This document shows positions 1 through 5,373 of a stretch of 8,850 bases of DNA, piece after piece. A model generated the notes under the pieces. That model was not told the DNA's origin. It did no database searches and saw only the letters and a program-made list of their open reading frames with translations. The position numbers and the translations under genes are program-made. Source of the DNA: Candidatus Nomurabacteria bacterium. Lineage in GTDB: Bacteria > Patescibacteriota > Minisyncoccia > Phycocordibacterales > UBA1006. Within the stretch, counting starts at the first letter, position 1, and the number at the start of each line of letters is the position of its first letter. The DNA lies in the NCBI GenBank assembly GCA_029882015.1, contig JAOULM010000027.1, positions 1-8,850 on the forward strand. Reading direction: 5' to 3'.

Positions 1-606
1 GTCAAAATAGATTCCAATAACAAAATCTTTGTCGTGGTCTGGACCTTGGGCGGAAAGGACTTTGTATGTTGGTGTTACCCCCATGTGTTCTTGTGATTCT
101 TCTTGGACCCATGATTTTGCATCACGCCAAAGAGATTGTTCAACGATTTCATCCAATTTGCCAAAGAGGCTTTTCTCGATAAAATCACCAGCAACATCGT
201 ATCCTTGGTCTAAATAAATAGAACCTATGACTGCCTCGAAAGTGTTCGCCAGAATATAGTCGCGAGCCTTGGTGTTTTCGTCTTTGGCTTCGCCTTTGGA
301 TAATAGCAAAAAATCATTCATACCCCATTCTTTTGCTGCGGCTGAAATTGACTGTGTATTTACCAATGCAGCGCGGAAAGCTGTCAATTCCCCCTCTGGA
401 CGTTTTGGATATTTTTCGAATAGGTGTTTTGTTGTTACCAGCTCTAAAACAGCATCTCCTAGGAATTCCAGACGTTCATTGTGGTGCCACGCGACACCTG
501 GGTTTTCGTTAATATATGATCTGTGTGTAAAGGCCTGCATTAAAAGTTGGGAATCATTGAATGTGAATCCTAGTTTTTTCTCGAATTTTTTGAATTGTGG
601 TTCCAT
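1..606 (-). CDS. rnc: Ribonuclease III, C-terminus cut by window edge
   Basis: Translating the minus strand from the ATG at 604-606 gives 202 residues with no stop before the window edge. RNase III cleaves double-stranded RNA, chiefly rRNA precursors and structured mRNAs, in the cytoplasm. The family signature ERLEFLGDA lies at residues 44-52, with E44, E47 and D51 matching the catalytic acids. The second acidic site reads LANTFEAVIG (residues 119-128): E124 is kept but N121 stands where E. coli has Asp114. A dsRNA-binding domain starts near residue 162 (DAKSWVQEESQ, then TPTYKV and GPDHDKDF) and is truncated. The family usually has 220-240 residues, so perhaps 20-40 are missing. No Shine-Dalgarno precedes the ATG. 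It lies downstream of nusB on the same strand, beyond a repeat-like block. Identity is secure. Confidence 0.96.
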   Translation of the reverse strand, partial: MEPQFKKFEKKLGFTFNDSQLLMQAFTHRSYINENPGVAWHHNERLEFLGDAVLELVTTKHLFEKYPKRPEGELTAFRAALVNTQSISAAAKEWGMNDFLLLSKGEAKDENTKARDYILANTFEAVIGSIYLDQGYDVAGDFIEKSLFGKLDEIVEQSLWRDAKSWVQEESQEHMGVTPTYKVLSAQGPDHDKDFVIGIYFD

Positions 607-643
607 ATGTTTTTAATGAAGTTACAAAAAATAAGGGGGTATT

Positions 644-742
644 GTCATTCCGAATTTATTTCGGAATCTTGTGTTAGATCCTGAAATATACCCCAGGGCA
701 CAATCTCTTCTCTTTGAGAATTCACCTTGATTTCAGGATGAC
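644..742. repeat. Repeat-like block with nested inverted repeats
   Basis: This non-coding block between nusB and rnc begins with GTCAT and ends with ATGAC. Its outer ends are imperfect inverted copies of each other (GTCATTCCGAA against GTCATCCTGAA). Inside are a perfect 8-bp hairpin (ATTCCGAA at 647-654, TTCGGAAT at 660-667), a perfect 10-bp inverted repeat (ATCCTGAAAT at 678-687, ATTTCAGGAT at 730-739) and a small TTCTC/GAGAA hairpin near 708-720. The layout resembles short dispersed palindromic or MITE-like repeats starting with GTCATTCC that are known from many bacterial genomes. Only one copy is in the window, so its repetitive nature is inference. There is no transposase and no clear target duplication. 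Confidence 0.5.
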
Positions 743-786
743 ACCGTATACGTTTTTTACACGCTCCACATTTTTTGGGACTCCTT

Positions 787-1686
787 TTAGCTTGTAAGTT
801 TTTCGATGGACATAGCCATCATTTGTGTGACGTCCTCGTACATTTTTAGTTCACCTATTTGTTCTAGTGTAAACCATCGCACGTCGTCAAGACCTCCGGA
901 ATCTTCCTCGAGCTTGGGTTCTGTTTTTTCTGGCGCCTCGGCCAAGAAATACGTTACCTGTTTTCGAATGCGCCCCTGTTCGGGGTGTTTAGAAATATAC
1001 TCGTTTTCACCGAGTTTTTCAATGATGTTAATATCCAAGGTGGTTTCCTCTTTGATTTTTTTAACAGTTCCTTTCTCTGGGGTGTCTGCGCTGTCTATGC
1101 CTCCTTTGGATAAAGTCCAATATCCAAAAACATCATGAACCATGCAAAATGACAAAATACCATCGGTGGAGCGGTTGTAGATTACTGCCCCGCCTTTGAT
1201 CTCGATGGGAAGTTCCTCGAGAGGAGTATCATCGTCGAATTTTTTGGTTGACTGGTCTTTGCCAGGTTCACCGATTTCTTTGTAGACGGCGCCCAGAACA
1301 CCATTGATAAATTTACCAGATTTTTCACCACCAAAAGATTTGGCTAGCTCGATAGATTCATTGATGGCTACCTTGGGTGGGACTTGGTCACGGTCACCAA
1401 ACAATAATTCGTATAAACCAATACGCAATACGTTTCGGTCAACATTACCAATTTTTTCCAAGGGCCAATCAGGAGCGGCCTTGGTTATTATCTCGTCGAT
1501 TATTTTTTGTTTTTTGATAACACCGTCAACCAATTCAGATACAAAAGAGTTGTCCTCCATTCCCTGTGCAAATTCGGTTATGTTTTTTTGCATCAATTCT
1601 GGTATACGAGCATTCTCGTAGGAATTAAAATCCCACTCGAAAAGAGTTTGTAATGCTGTTGAACGTGCAAGGTGACGATTAGACAT
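787..1686 (-). CDS. nusB: NusB antitermination factor fused to a Nudix-like domain
   Basis: The 299-residue protein has two parts. Residues 1-140 are NusB-like: SNRHLARSTALQTLFEWD at the N-terminus, NVDRNVLRIGLYELLF near 81-96, then VPPKVAINESIELAKSFGG and KFINGVLGAVYKEIG up to 139. NusB binds boxA RNA with ribosomal protein S10 (NusE) in antitermination complexes that support rRNA transcription. A charged linker (about 141-160) leads to residues 161-297, which resemble a Nudix domain of the MutT/Ap4A hydrolase type: GGAVIY, then WTLSKGG at 190-196, a Nudix helix at 196-219 and DVRWFTLEQ near 268-276. The Nudix box keeps E213 and E214, but the upstream REx positions read K209-K210-I211 and the usual Gly is T216. 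Typical NusB is 130-160 residues, so the extra domain explains the length. The start is the first ATG and no Shine-Dalgarno is visible. It lies between rpmF and rnc on one strand. The NusB call is secure; Nudix activity is uncertain. Confidence 0.93.
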   Translation of the reverse strand: MSNRHLARSTALQTLFEWDFNSYENARIPELMQKNITEFAQGMEDNSFVSELVDGVIKKQKIIDEIITKAAPDWPLEKIGNVDRNVLRIGLYELLFGDRDQVPPKVAINESIELAKSFGGEKSGKFINGVLGAVYKEIGEPGKDQSTKKFDDDTPLEELPIEIKGGAVIYNRSTDGILSFCMVHDVFGYWTLSKGGIDSADTPEKGTVKKIKEETTLDINIIEKLGENEYISKHPEQGRIRKQVTYFLAEAPEKTEPKLEEDSGGLDDVRWFTLEQIGELKMYEDVTQMMAMSIEKLTS

Positions 1687-1705
1687 AAATAAAAGTTACA
1701 AAAAT

Positions 1706-1714
1706 ATACTACCA
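1706..1714 (-). promoter_or_regulatory. Possible extended -10 for nusB
   Basis: On the minus strand TGG directly precedes TAGTAT (1706-1711), an extended -10 pattern also seen before rpmF. An overlapping alternative is TATATT at 1703-1708. There is no good -35. Transcription would start near 1699 and give a leader of about 13 nt without a Shine-Dalgarno. A local promoter makes sense because the rpmF terminator lies just upstream. Confidence 0.4.
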
Positions 1715-1732
1715 GTGTACACGTAGAATTAT

Positions 1733-1764
1733 AAAGAACAAAACACTATCTGTGGATAGTGTTT
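1733..1764 (-). terminator. Intrinsic terminator after rpmF
   Basis: A perfect 10-bp inverted repeat (AAACACTATC and GATAGTGTTT, 1741-1764) with a 4-nt loop is followed on the minus strand by a T-rich run. The first arm overlaps the rpmF stop codon (1763-1765). The T tract is interrupted (TGTTCTTT), so some read-through into nusB is plausible. Confidence 0.75.
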
Positions 1765-1933
1765 ATGCTTTCTTGATAATTGATTTACCGCGGTATGTTC
1801 CAGAATCCAATGATGCTCGGTGACGCATGTGAACGTTACCCTTTTCATCAGTGGACATTGTCTGTGCTGTCAAAGCGTGATGGCTTCGACGATTATTCCG
1901 ACGGCTTTTGTTGGCTCGCATGGTATTTGACAT
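1763..1933 (-). CDS. rpmF: 50S ribosomal protein bL32
   Basis: This short gene encodes 56 residues: MSNTMRANKSRRNNRRSHHA at the start and SLDSGTYRGKSIIKKA at the end. The basic RR-rich N-terminus, the RRSHHALTA segment (residues 15-23), the NVHMRHRAS segment (33-41) and the GTYRGKSII ending match the non-zinc form of bL32, as in E. coli (RRSHDALTA, HLRHH, YRGRKVI). No cysteines are present, so there is no zinc ribbon. bL32 is a structural protein of the large ribosomal subunit. The ATG at 1931-1933 is chosen because a good -10 lies 9 nt upstream; Met5 is the only close alternative. It is followed on the same strand by nusB and rnc. Confidence 0.93.
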   Translation of the reverse strand: MSNTMRANKSRRNNRRSHHALTAQTMSTDEKGNVHMRHRASLDSGTYRGKSIIKKA

Positions 1934-1942
1934 AGTTCCCGC

Positions 1943-1971
1943 ATAGTACCAGAAATGGCAGATTTTTGCAA
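1943..1971 (-). promoter_or_regulatory. rpmF promoter
   Basis: On the minus strand TTGCAA (1966-1971), a 17-bp spacer and TACTAT (1943-1948) form a promoter, with a TGG extended -10 element. Only 9 nt separate the -10 from the ATG, so the transcript should have a leader of a few nucleotides at most. Confidence 0.65.
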
Positions 1972-1993
1972 GAAACAGAGGATCCTTTGGTGC

Positions 1994-2932
1994 TTAGATG
2001 TTGTAAGCCTTTTCTACGAGGTCTTTGAAATCTCTGAAGGCCACGATGCTGGGTTGTGTGTCTCCTGGGTGCACACCACCATTGAGTAGTGAATTGGTTG
2101 CGGGGTCGTAATACCAGTGCGGGACTCTCTCGTCATTTCCTTCTGTTTGCAGGTCTGTTGGTGTTAGAGATATTGTTGGATCAGCAAGTTTTATTTCAAC
2201 ATAACGGATCAGCCCTATGAGCTTTGACAAATCAACACGAGTTTTTTGGTTGGTCAGTATGTTGGTATGCCCAGAACCAAGCTGTTGAATAACAATATCA
2301 TGTTTCCCCCCAAGACCTGATCGAAGGTACCCTGCCAAGCTAGCATTGTCGGATTGTATTGCAACAACTTTTATGTCGCTGTCTTTCCCTGACCGAAAAG
2401 CATAGGCTCTTTTCTCTTTGAAGGCTTGGTCAACCTCGCGAGGCATATCTTCGAAGCGCCTGCGATTCTCTTCATAATGAGCAAACAATAAAGGGATAAT
2501 AATATTGGTGATTTTTTGAGCATCTCCATTGTGTACACGATTTAAATTCGCAATCATCCCTGATAAACCAAAGGCGCGGTCCAAGGGATCCTTGGATACG
2601 GTTCCTTTCCCGTAAAAGTCATCTCGCTCAGCATACCCAAGTAAATATTGGATACTTCTATCTTTTTCAACCTCTAAATCTCGCACGACTAAACGTGATG
2701 CGGTGATTTGTTTTTCTTGGTTGTGGTGGTCCAATGGCCCCCCGCCGACGTCAAGTAATAAATCTCCCTCGGCAAGAGCCTGTGAAAACTCTCTGGATTC
2801 TTGGTTGTCGACAACGACTGAGGCATCTTTGATCCCTGGGTATTTTTCCTGACCAAATTGTTGTAACAAGAAAATGGCCACAAGCGTATCCGGCTGTGTC
2901 CGTGTGGGAAGAATTATTCGTGATATGTTCAT
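1994..2932 (-). CDS. DHH/MYG1-like phosphoesterase-family protein
   Basis: With the ATG at 2930-2932 the protein has 312 residues. DHH proteins are metal-dependent phosphoesterases acting on small nucleotides or single-stranded nucleic acid ends. Visible features are a motif-I-like segment LPTRTQPDTLVA (about residues 9-19), the diagnostic DVGGGPLDHHN (61-71, DHH at 68-70) and a late LGSGHTNI (about 218-225) resembling the glycine-histidine motif of DHHA1 domains. Motif I lacks the usual His and second Asp, so catalysis may be altered or lost. A TTG at 2948-2950 would add six residues, but those codons contain the TATAAT box, so the ATG is preferred; it would make the mRNA essentially leaderless. 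The gene lies between rpmF and the 2H phosphoesterase-like gene, all on the minus strand. The superfamily is fairly clear but the substrate is unknown. The DHH signature also occurs in the MYG1/UPF0160 group, to which this may be closer. Confidence 0.7.
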   Translation of the reverse strand: MNISRIILPTRTQPDTLVAIFLLQQFGQEKYPGIKDASVVVDNQESREFSQALAEGDLLLDVGGGPLDHHNQEKQITASRLVVRDLEVEKDRSIQYLLGYAERDDFYGKGTVSKDPLDRAFGLSGMIANLNRVHNGDAQKITNIIIPLLFAHYEENRRRFEDMPREVDQAFKEKRAYAFRSGKDSDIKVVAIQSDNASLAGYLRSGLGGKHDIVIQQLGSGHTNILTNQKTRVDLSKLIGLIRYVEIKLADPTISLTPTDLQTEGNDERVPHWYYDPATNSLLNGGVHPGDTQPSIVAFRDFKDLVEKAYNI

Positions 2933-2938
2933 ATTTAG

Positions 2939-2967
2939 ATTATACCCCAAATAAAAAAGCCATCCAA
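2939..2967 (-). promoter_or_regulatory. Promoter of the DHH-family gene
   Basis: On the minus strand TTGGAT (2962-2967), a 17-bp spacer and a perfect TATAAT (2939-2944) precede the ATG at 2932 by only 6 nt. The expected start of transcription falls on or next to the A of the ATG. The -35 lies within the upstream terminator hairpin. Confidence 0.7.
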
Positions 2968-2981
2968 AATTTGGATGGCTT
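2953..2981 (-). terminator. Intrinsic terminator after the 2H phosphoesterase-like gene
   Basis: Twelve-base arms (AAGCCATCCAAA at 2957-2968 and TTTGGATGGCTT at 2970-2981) form a strong hairpin. On the minus strand it is followed by six T and then ATTT. It sits 23 bp after the stop codon of the upstream minus-strand gene. Confidence 0.85.
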
Positions 2982-3004
2982 TGTAATAGTTTAAAATTTA
3001 TCCT

Positions 3005-3526
3005 TTAGAAATTTTCTATACTGATCTTTTCTAGATCTTTCTTGGTGGTTACACCGATACCTTCTAACATTTTCCGCTTTACGGTGGAGTATGCACACAA
3101 GGTTACGTGTGATGCAATTGTTTCCGGAAGATCTATTTCAAATCTGTCAACAACACGCTCTCTAAATTCTGAGTACCCATCAAGGGTCACCATTTGAATA
3201 ATTGAACAACGTTTCTCCTCCCCGTATTCTTTTTCAAGAACATGAAAAGCATCTTGAAAGTTGATTCCCCATTCGATATCATTGGCAATTTCCTCCAATT
3301 CTTCTTTTTGCTCATCTGATAGGTTTTGAAATTTACGCCCCAGTTCATAATTTAAAACCGATACGTGAAATTCTTCTTTCAGTTGAGGTCCATGATCCCT
3401 AGAAGCTTGTAGTACTTTTGGGTTAAGAATACTTGGCGGTGTTTCGTCAAGCACAAGCAAAACCGAACAAACTGCAGGCCAAAAAGATATTTCTTTGATT
3501 CCTGATCCTAATGCAATATTAGTCAT
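3005..3526 (-). CDS. 2H phosphoesterase-like protein (LigT/2'-5' RNA ligase-like fold)
   Basis: The 173-residue protein carries two histidine motifs, FHVSVL with H54-V55-S56 and SHVTLCAY with H140-V141-T142, 86 residues apart. Two HxS/HxT motifs in a protein of this size, each in a predicted beta strand, are the hallmark of 2H phosphoesterases, which open or form 2',3'-cyclic phosphates or cleave 2'-5' bonds in RNA and nucleotides. The segment between them holds an acidic helix (about 67-84). There is no signal peptide or clear membrane span. The ATG at 3524-3526 follows a good promoter with a leader of about 19 nt and no Shine-Dalgarno. It diverges from the 348-residue gene and shares its promoter region. 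The fold is inferred from motifs alone; the substrate cannot be told. Confidence 0.65.
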   Translation of the reverse strand: MTNIALGSGIKEISFWPAVCSVLLVLDETPPSILNPKVLQASRDHGPQLKEEFHVSVLNYELGRKFQNLSDEQKEELEEIANDIEWGINFQDAFHVLEKEYGEEKRCSIIQMVTLDGYSEFRERVVDRFEIDLPETIASHVTLCAYSTVKRKMLEGIGVTTKKDLEKISIENF

Positions 3527-3551
3527 TTTATTTAAAATTTAATTCATGTGC

Positions 3552-3580
3552 AGTATATCAGGCATACTTGACTTTGTCAA
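3552..3580 (-). promoter_or_regulatory. Promoter of the 2H phosphoesterase-like gene
   Basis: On the minus strand a perfect -35 TTGACA (3575-3580) and -10 TATACT (3552-3557) are separated by exactly 17 bp. Transcription would start near 3545. The -35 overlaps the right arm of the palindrome at 3564-3584. Confidence 0.8.
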
Positions 3581-3584
3581 GTAT
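3564..3584. promoter_or_regulatory. Palindromic operator candidate between divergent promoters
   Basis: Perfect 9-bp arms ATACTTGAC and GTCAAGTAT flank a TTT centre. The palindrome covers or touches the -35 boxes of both divergent promoters, so a dimeric protein bound here should affect both. No regulator gene is adjacent, and the motif was not assigned to a known regulator family. Confidence 0.65.
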
Positions 3585-3596
3585 ATTTGCTATAAT
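3568..3596 (+). promoter_or_regulatory. Promoter of the 348-residue unknown gene
   Basis: TTGACT (3568-3573), a 17-bp spacer and a perfect TATAAT (3591-3596) form a near-consensus promoter. Transcription would start near 3603, leaving a leader of about 33 nt. The -35 overlaps the left arm and centre of the palindrome. Confidence 0.85.
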
Positions 3597-3635
3597 GCAA
3601 GAGATAAAGTTAATTTTTAATTAAATACACAAAGG

Positions 3636-4682
3636 ATGCAAAAAACAAAAAGAAGGGCGAAAAGCCAGAACCCGCACTCACAAAATTCTCCATTTTTTCA
3701 AATGGGGCGATTGCCGGGACATTTACATGTAACTCTTGAGCATGAAGTTATCAAGGGGGAAATAAGCTTGGTAAAATTTAACCCTCGAACGGGACATATT
3801 TGTTCTCTTCGAGATGTTCAAAATGGAACGTATCATTTGTCAGTTTCGGTTGATAGTGGAAAACTTCCTCAGGGGCATTTGGACTCATTCCCCTTTATTT
3901 TGGGATATGGAAGCGAAGGGATTAAGATGAAGGAAATTAGTGAAAATTTTTCTAAAGGTAAGAGGGTTTTGGAAAATAATGATAACCTGAAAAGTTTTCT
4001 TGGTTCCAAGACCTCAACCATGAATTACATGAGCAAGCTATTTGCCGAAAGTAGTTCCTATTCAATGACCATTGAGTCAAAGAATGGGAAGATTACCCGT
4101 TATCCTAATAATGGTATGCGTTTTCTTGTGGCGACACAAGAAAACAATCGCATCCGTATCAGAATTTATGCGGTGGCGTTAGTTGTATTTCGAGGAAATC
4201 TTTTTTTTGTTCAACAAAAGGGTTACGATTTAAAATTAACCCGTGATGTTGATGGTGGCAAGGATTGTTCATATATTATTAATAATCCGGAGTTTGCTGG
4301 AAACGGCAAAGATCAGTGGAAAGATTTAAGAGAATGGTTCAAAGATTTGGTATGCGAAGAAAAGCTTGGGAAATATGTTCCGGTTGTTGGTGAAAAACCA
4401 AAACATTCGGACAAATTTCTAGCTCCTCCTCCCTATCACATAGGGAGAGGTATAGCACAGGTTGCCTGGGTTGCTTATGCGATTCCCCTTGTGGGAATTT
4501 GGTTGCAGATTGACGGTAAAAAGTCTAACAAAAAGATGTTTTTGTTGGATGTTGGTTGCTGTTATCATAATGGCAAAGGTTTACCTAAACTGCTTCCTGG
4601 TACCAAACTAGTTATTCACAATGACGATCTAGAGAAATTTATTTTAAAGAATAGTCGTCAGACACGTTATCGAATAAAATAA
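3636..4682 (+). CDS. Unrecognised 348-residue protein
   Basis: I do not recognise this family. The N-terminus is strongly basic (KTKRRAKS at residues 3-10). Residues 24-95 look beta-rich with several His (GHLHVTLEHE at 28-37, GTYHLSVSV at 64-72). Residues 100-140 are probably helical. Residues 161-200 hold basic and hydrophobic strands (NRIRIRIYAVALVVFRG at 171-187). A proline patch (APPPY, 263-267) leads to a hydrophobic beta-like C-terminal part (AQVAWVAYAIPLVGIWLQI at 274-292) that could suggest a membrane span but has the alternation of buried strands. There is no signal peptide. The bases AAAGG directly abut the ATG, too close for a normal Shine-Dalgarno; an in-frame stop at 3618-3620 bars a much earlier start. 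It diverges from the 2H phosphoesterase-like gene and ends in its own terminator. It is clearly a real gene from its promoter, length and terminator; its function is unknown. Confidence 0.85.
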   Translation: MQKTKRRAKSQNPHSQNSPFFQMGRLPGHLHVTLEHEVIKGEISLVKFNPRTGHICSLRDVQNGTYHLSVSVDSGKLPQGHLDSFPFILGYGSEGIKMKEISENFSKGKRVLENNDNLKSFLGSKTSTMNYMSKLFAESSSYSMTIESKNGKITRYPNNGMRFLVATQENNRIRIRIYAVALVVFRGNLFFVQQKGYDLKLTRDVDGGKDCSYIINNPEFAGNGKDQWKDLREWFKDLVCEEKLGKYVPVVGEKPKHSDKFLAPPPYHIGRGIAQVAWVAYAIPLVGIWLQIDGKKSNKKMFLLDVGCCYHNGKGLPKLLPGTKLVIHNDDLEKFILKNSRQTRYRIK

Positions 4683-4704
4683 TTTTTTTAATTTTTTAAA
4701 ATAT

Positions 4705-4736
4705 AAGCCCTATCATTTGATGGGGTTTATTTTTTT
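4705..4736 (+). terminator. Intrinsic terminator after the 348-residue gene
   Basis: Arms AAGCCCTATCA (4705-4715) and TGATGGGGTTT (4718-4728) pair with two G-U wobbles, followed by A and seven T. The wobbles pair only in the plus-strand transcript and become A-C mismatches in the minus-strand one, so it favours the plus strand. It overlaps the stop codon of rnhB. Confidence 0.75.
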
Positions 4737-5332
4737 ATCCATGTCAGTCTATGCAGGGGGCAAACTCCATATTTCTCAATGTTTTTCCTATGCACCACCG
4801 TTCCGTACCCTTTGTGTTTATCAAATCCATATATTGGGTATTTTTTTGCCATTCGCATCATATATTTATCCCGGGTGACTTTGGCGATGATGGATCCGGC
4901 GCCGATGACGATTTCGGATTGATCGCCACGGACAATGGTTGTTTGGTTGGTATATTCTGCAGGTGCGCGCAATAATCCATCCAGACGAACCTCGCAGTCC
5001 TGTGGGTTCAAATCCAGCCGCTGCAATCCGCGGGCGATGGCCCGACGGATTGCAGCGGATAAACCAATACGGTCGATGACGCGCGCAGAAACAGATGCAG
5101 CAATAGCGCGCGCTTGCGCTTGTGAAATGTTTTGCAACATCTGAAACAGCTCCTCTCGCTTCCCTGCTTTGATTTGTTTCGAATCATTTACGCCGGACTT
5201 TTTTAATTTTGCAATCACGCTGCGATAGACATTTGTGCGGACAGCAAAAACCCCAACCGTGACGGGTCCCGCCAGGGGTCCCCGCCCAGCCTCGTCAACA
5301 CCAATGATCCATTTTTTCGAACCTTTTTTCAT
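4727..5332 (-). CDS. rnhB: Ribonuclease HII
   Basis: The 201-residue protein is a typical full-length bacterial RNase HII, which cuts RNA in RNA-DNA hybrids, especially 5' of single ribonucleotides left by DNA polymerase, to start ribonucleotide excision repair. The signature IGVDEAGRGPLAGPV spans residues 10-24 with catalytic D13 and E14. D118 (in RLDG) and D137 (in RGDQ) complete the four acidic residues, followed by GSIIAKVTRD (146-155) and YGFDKHKGYGT (168-178). The ATG at 5330-5332 follows TACGAT at 5339-5344 (TGG extended -10) by 6 nt, suggesting a leaderless or nearly leaderless mRNA. It diverges from dnaE across 41 bp, which fits a shared replication and repair role. Its GCG/CGC-rich stretch around 5030-5120 looks richer in G+C than the neighbouring unknown genes. 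Confidence 0.97.
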   Translation of the reverse strand: MKKGSKKWIIGVDEAGRGPLAGPVTVGVFAVRTNVYRSVIAKLKKSGVNDSKQIKAGKREELFQMLQNISQAQARAIAASVSARVIDRIGLSAAIRRAIARGLQRLDLNPQDCEVRLDGLLRAPAEYTNQTTIVRGDQSEIVIGAGSIIAKVTRDKYMMRMAKKYPIYGFDKHKGYGTVVHRKNIEKYGVCPLHRLTWIKK

Positions 5333-5338
5333 CTTATT

Positions 5339-5364
5339 ATCGTACCACGACGTCGTGTTATAAT
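5339..5364. promoter_or_regulatory. Divergent rnhB/dnaE promoter region with 12-bp palindrome
   Basis: A perfect palindrome CACGACGTCGTG (5346-5357) lies between a plus-strand TATAAT (5359-5364), 9 nt before the dnaE ATG, and a minus-strand TACGAT (5339-5344), 6 nt before the rnhB ATG. Allowing one mismatch, the symmetry extends to 5343-5360. No convincing -35 boxes are seen. The palindrome may be an operator for both genes; its regulator is unknown. Confidence 0.6.
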
Positions 5365-5373
5365 AGCCTCATT

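Noticed and set aside
269..616. Plus-strand open frame of 115 codons
   Set aside because: It is antisense to rnc, whose conserved catalytic motifs are on the minus strand.
745..752. Palindrome CGTATACG followed by six T as a plus-strand terminator
   Set aside because: No loop is possible in this 8-bp palindrome and no plus-strand gene lies upstream.
1715..1722. Palindrome GTGTACAC upstream of nusB
   Set aside because: Eight bases is short enough to occur by chance and it has no extended symmetry.
2933..2950. TTG start giving a six-residue longer DHH-family protein
   Set aside because: The added codons contain the TATAAT box, and an ATG lies at the expected distance downstream.
3631..3635. 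AAAGG as a Shine-Dalgarno for the 348-residue gene
   Set aside because: It touches the ATG with no spacer, so normal ribosome placement is unlikely.
4266..4515. Membrane anchor in the 348-residue protein
   Set aside because: The hydrophobic stretch near residues 274-292 contains Gln and Pro and alternates like buried strands, with no second span or signal peptide.
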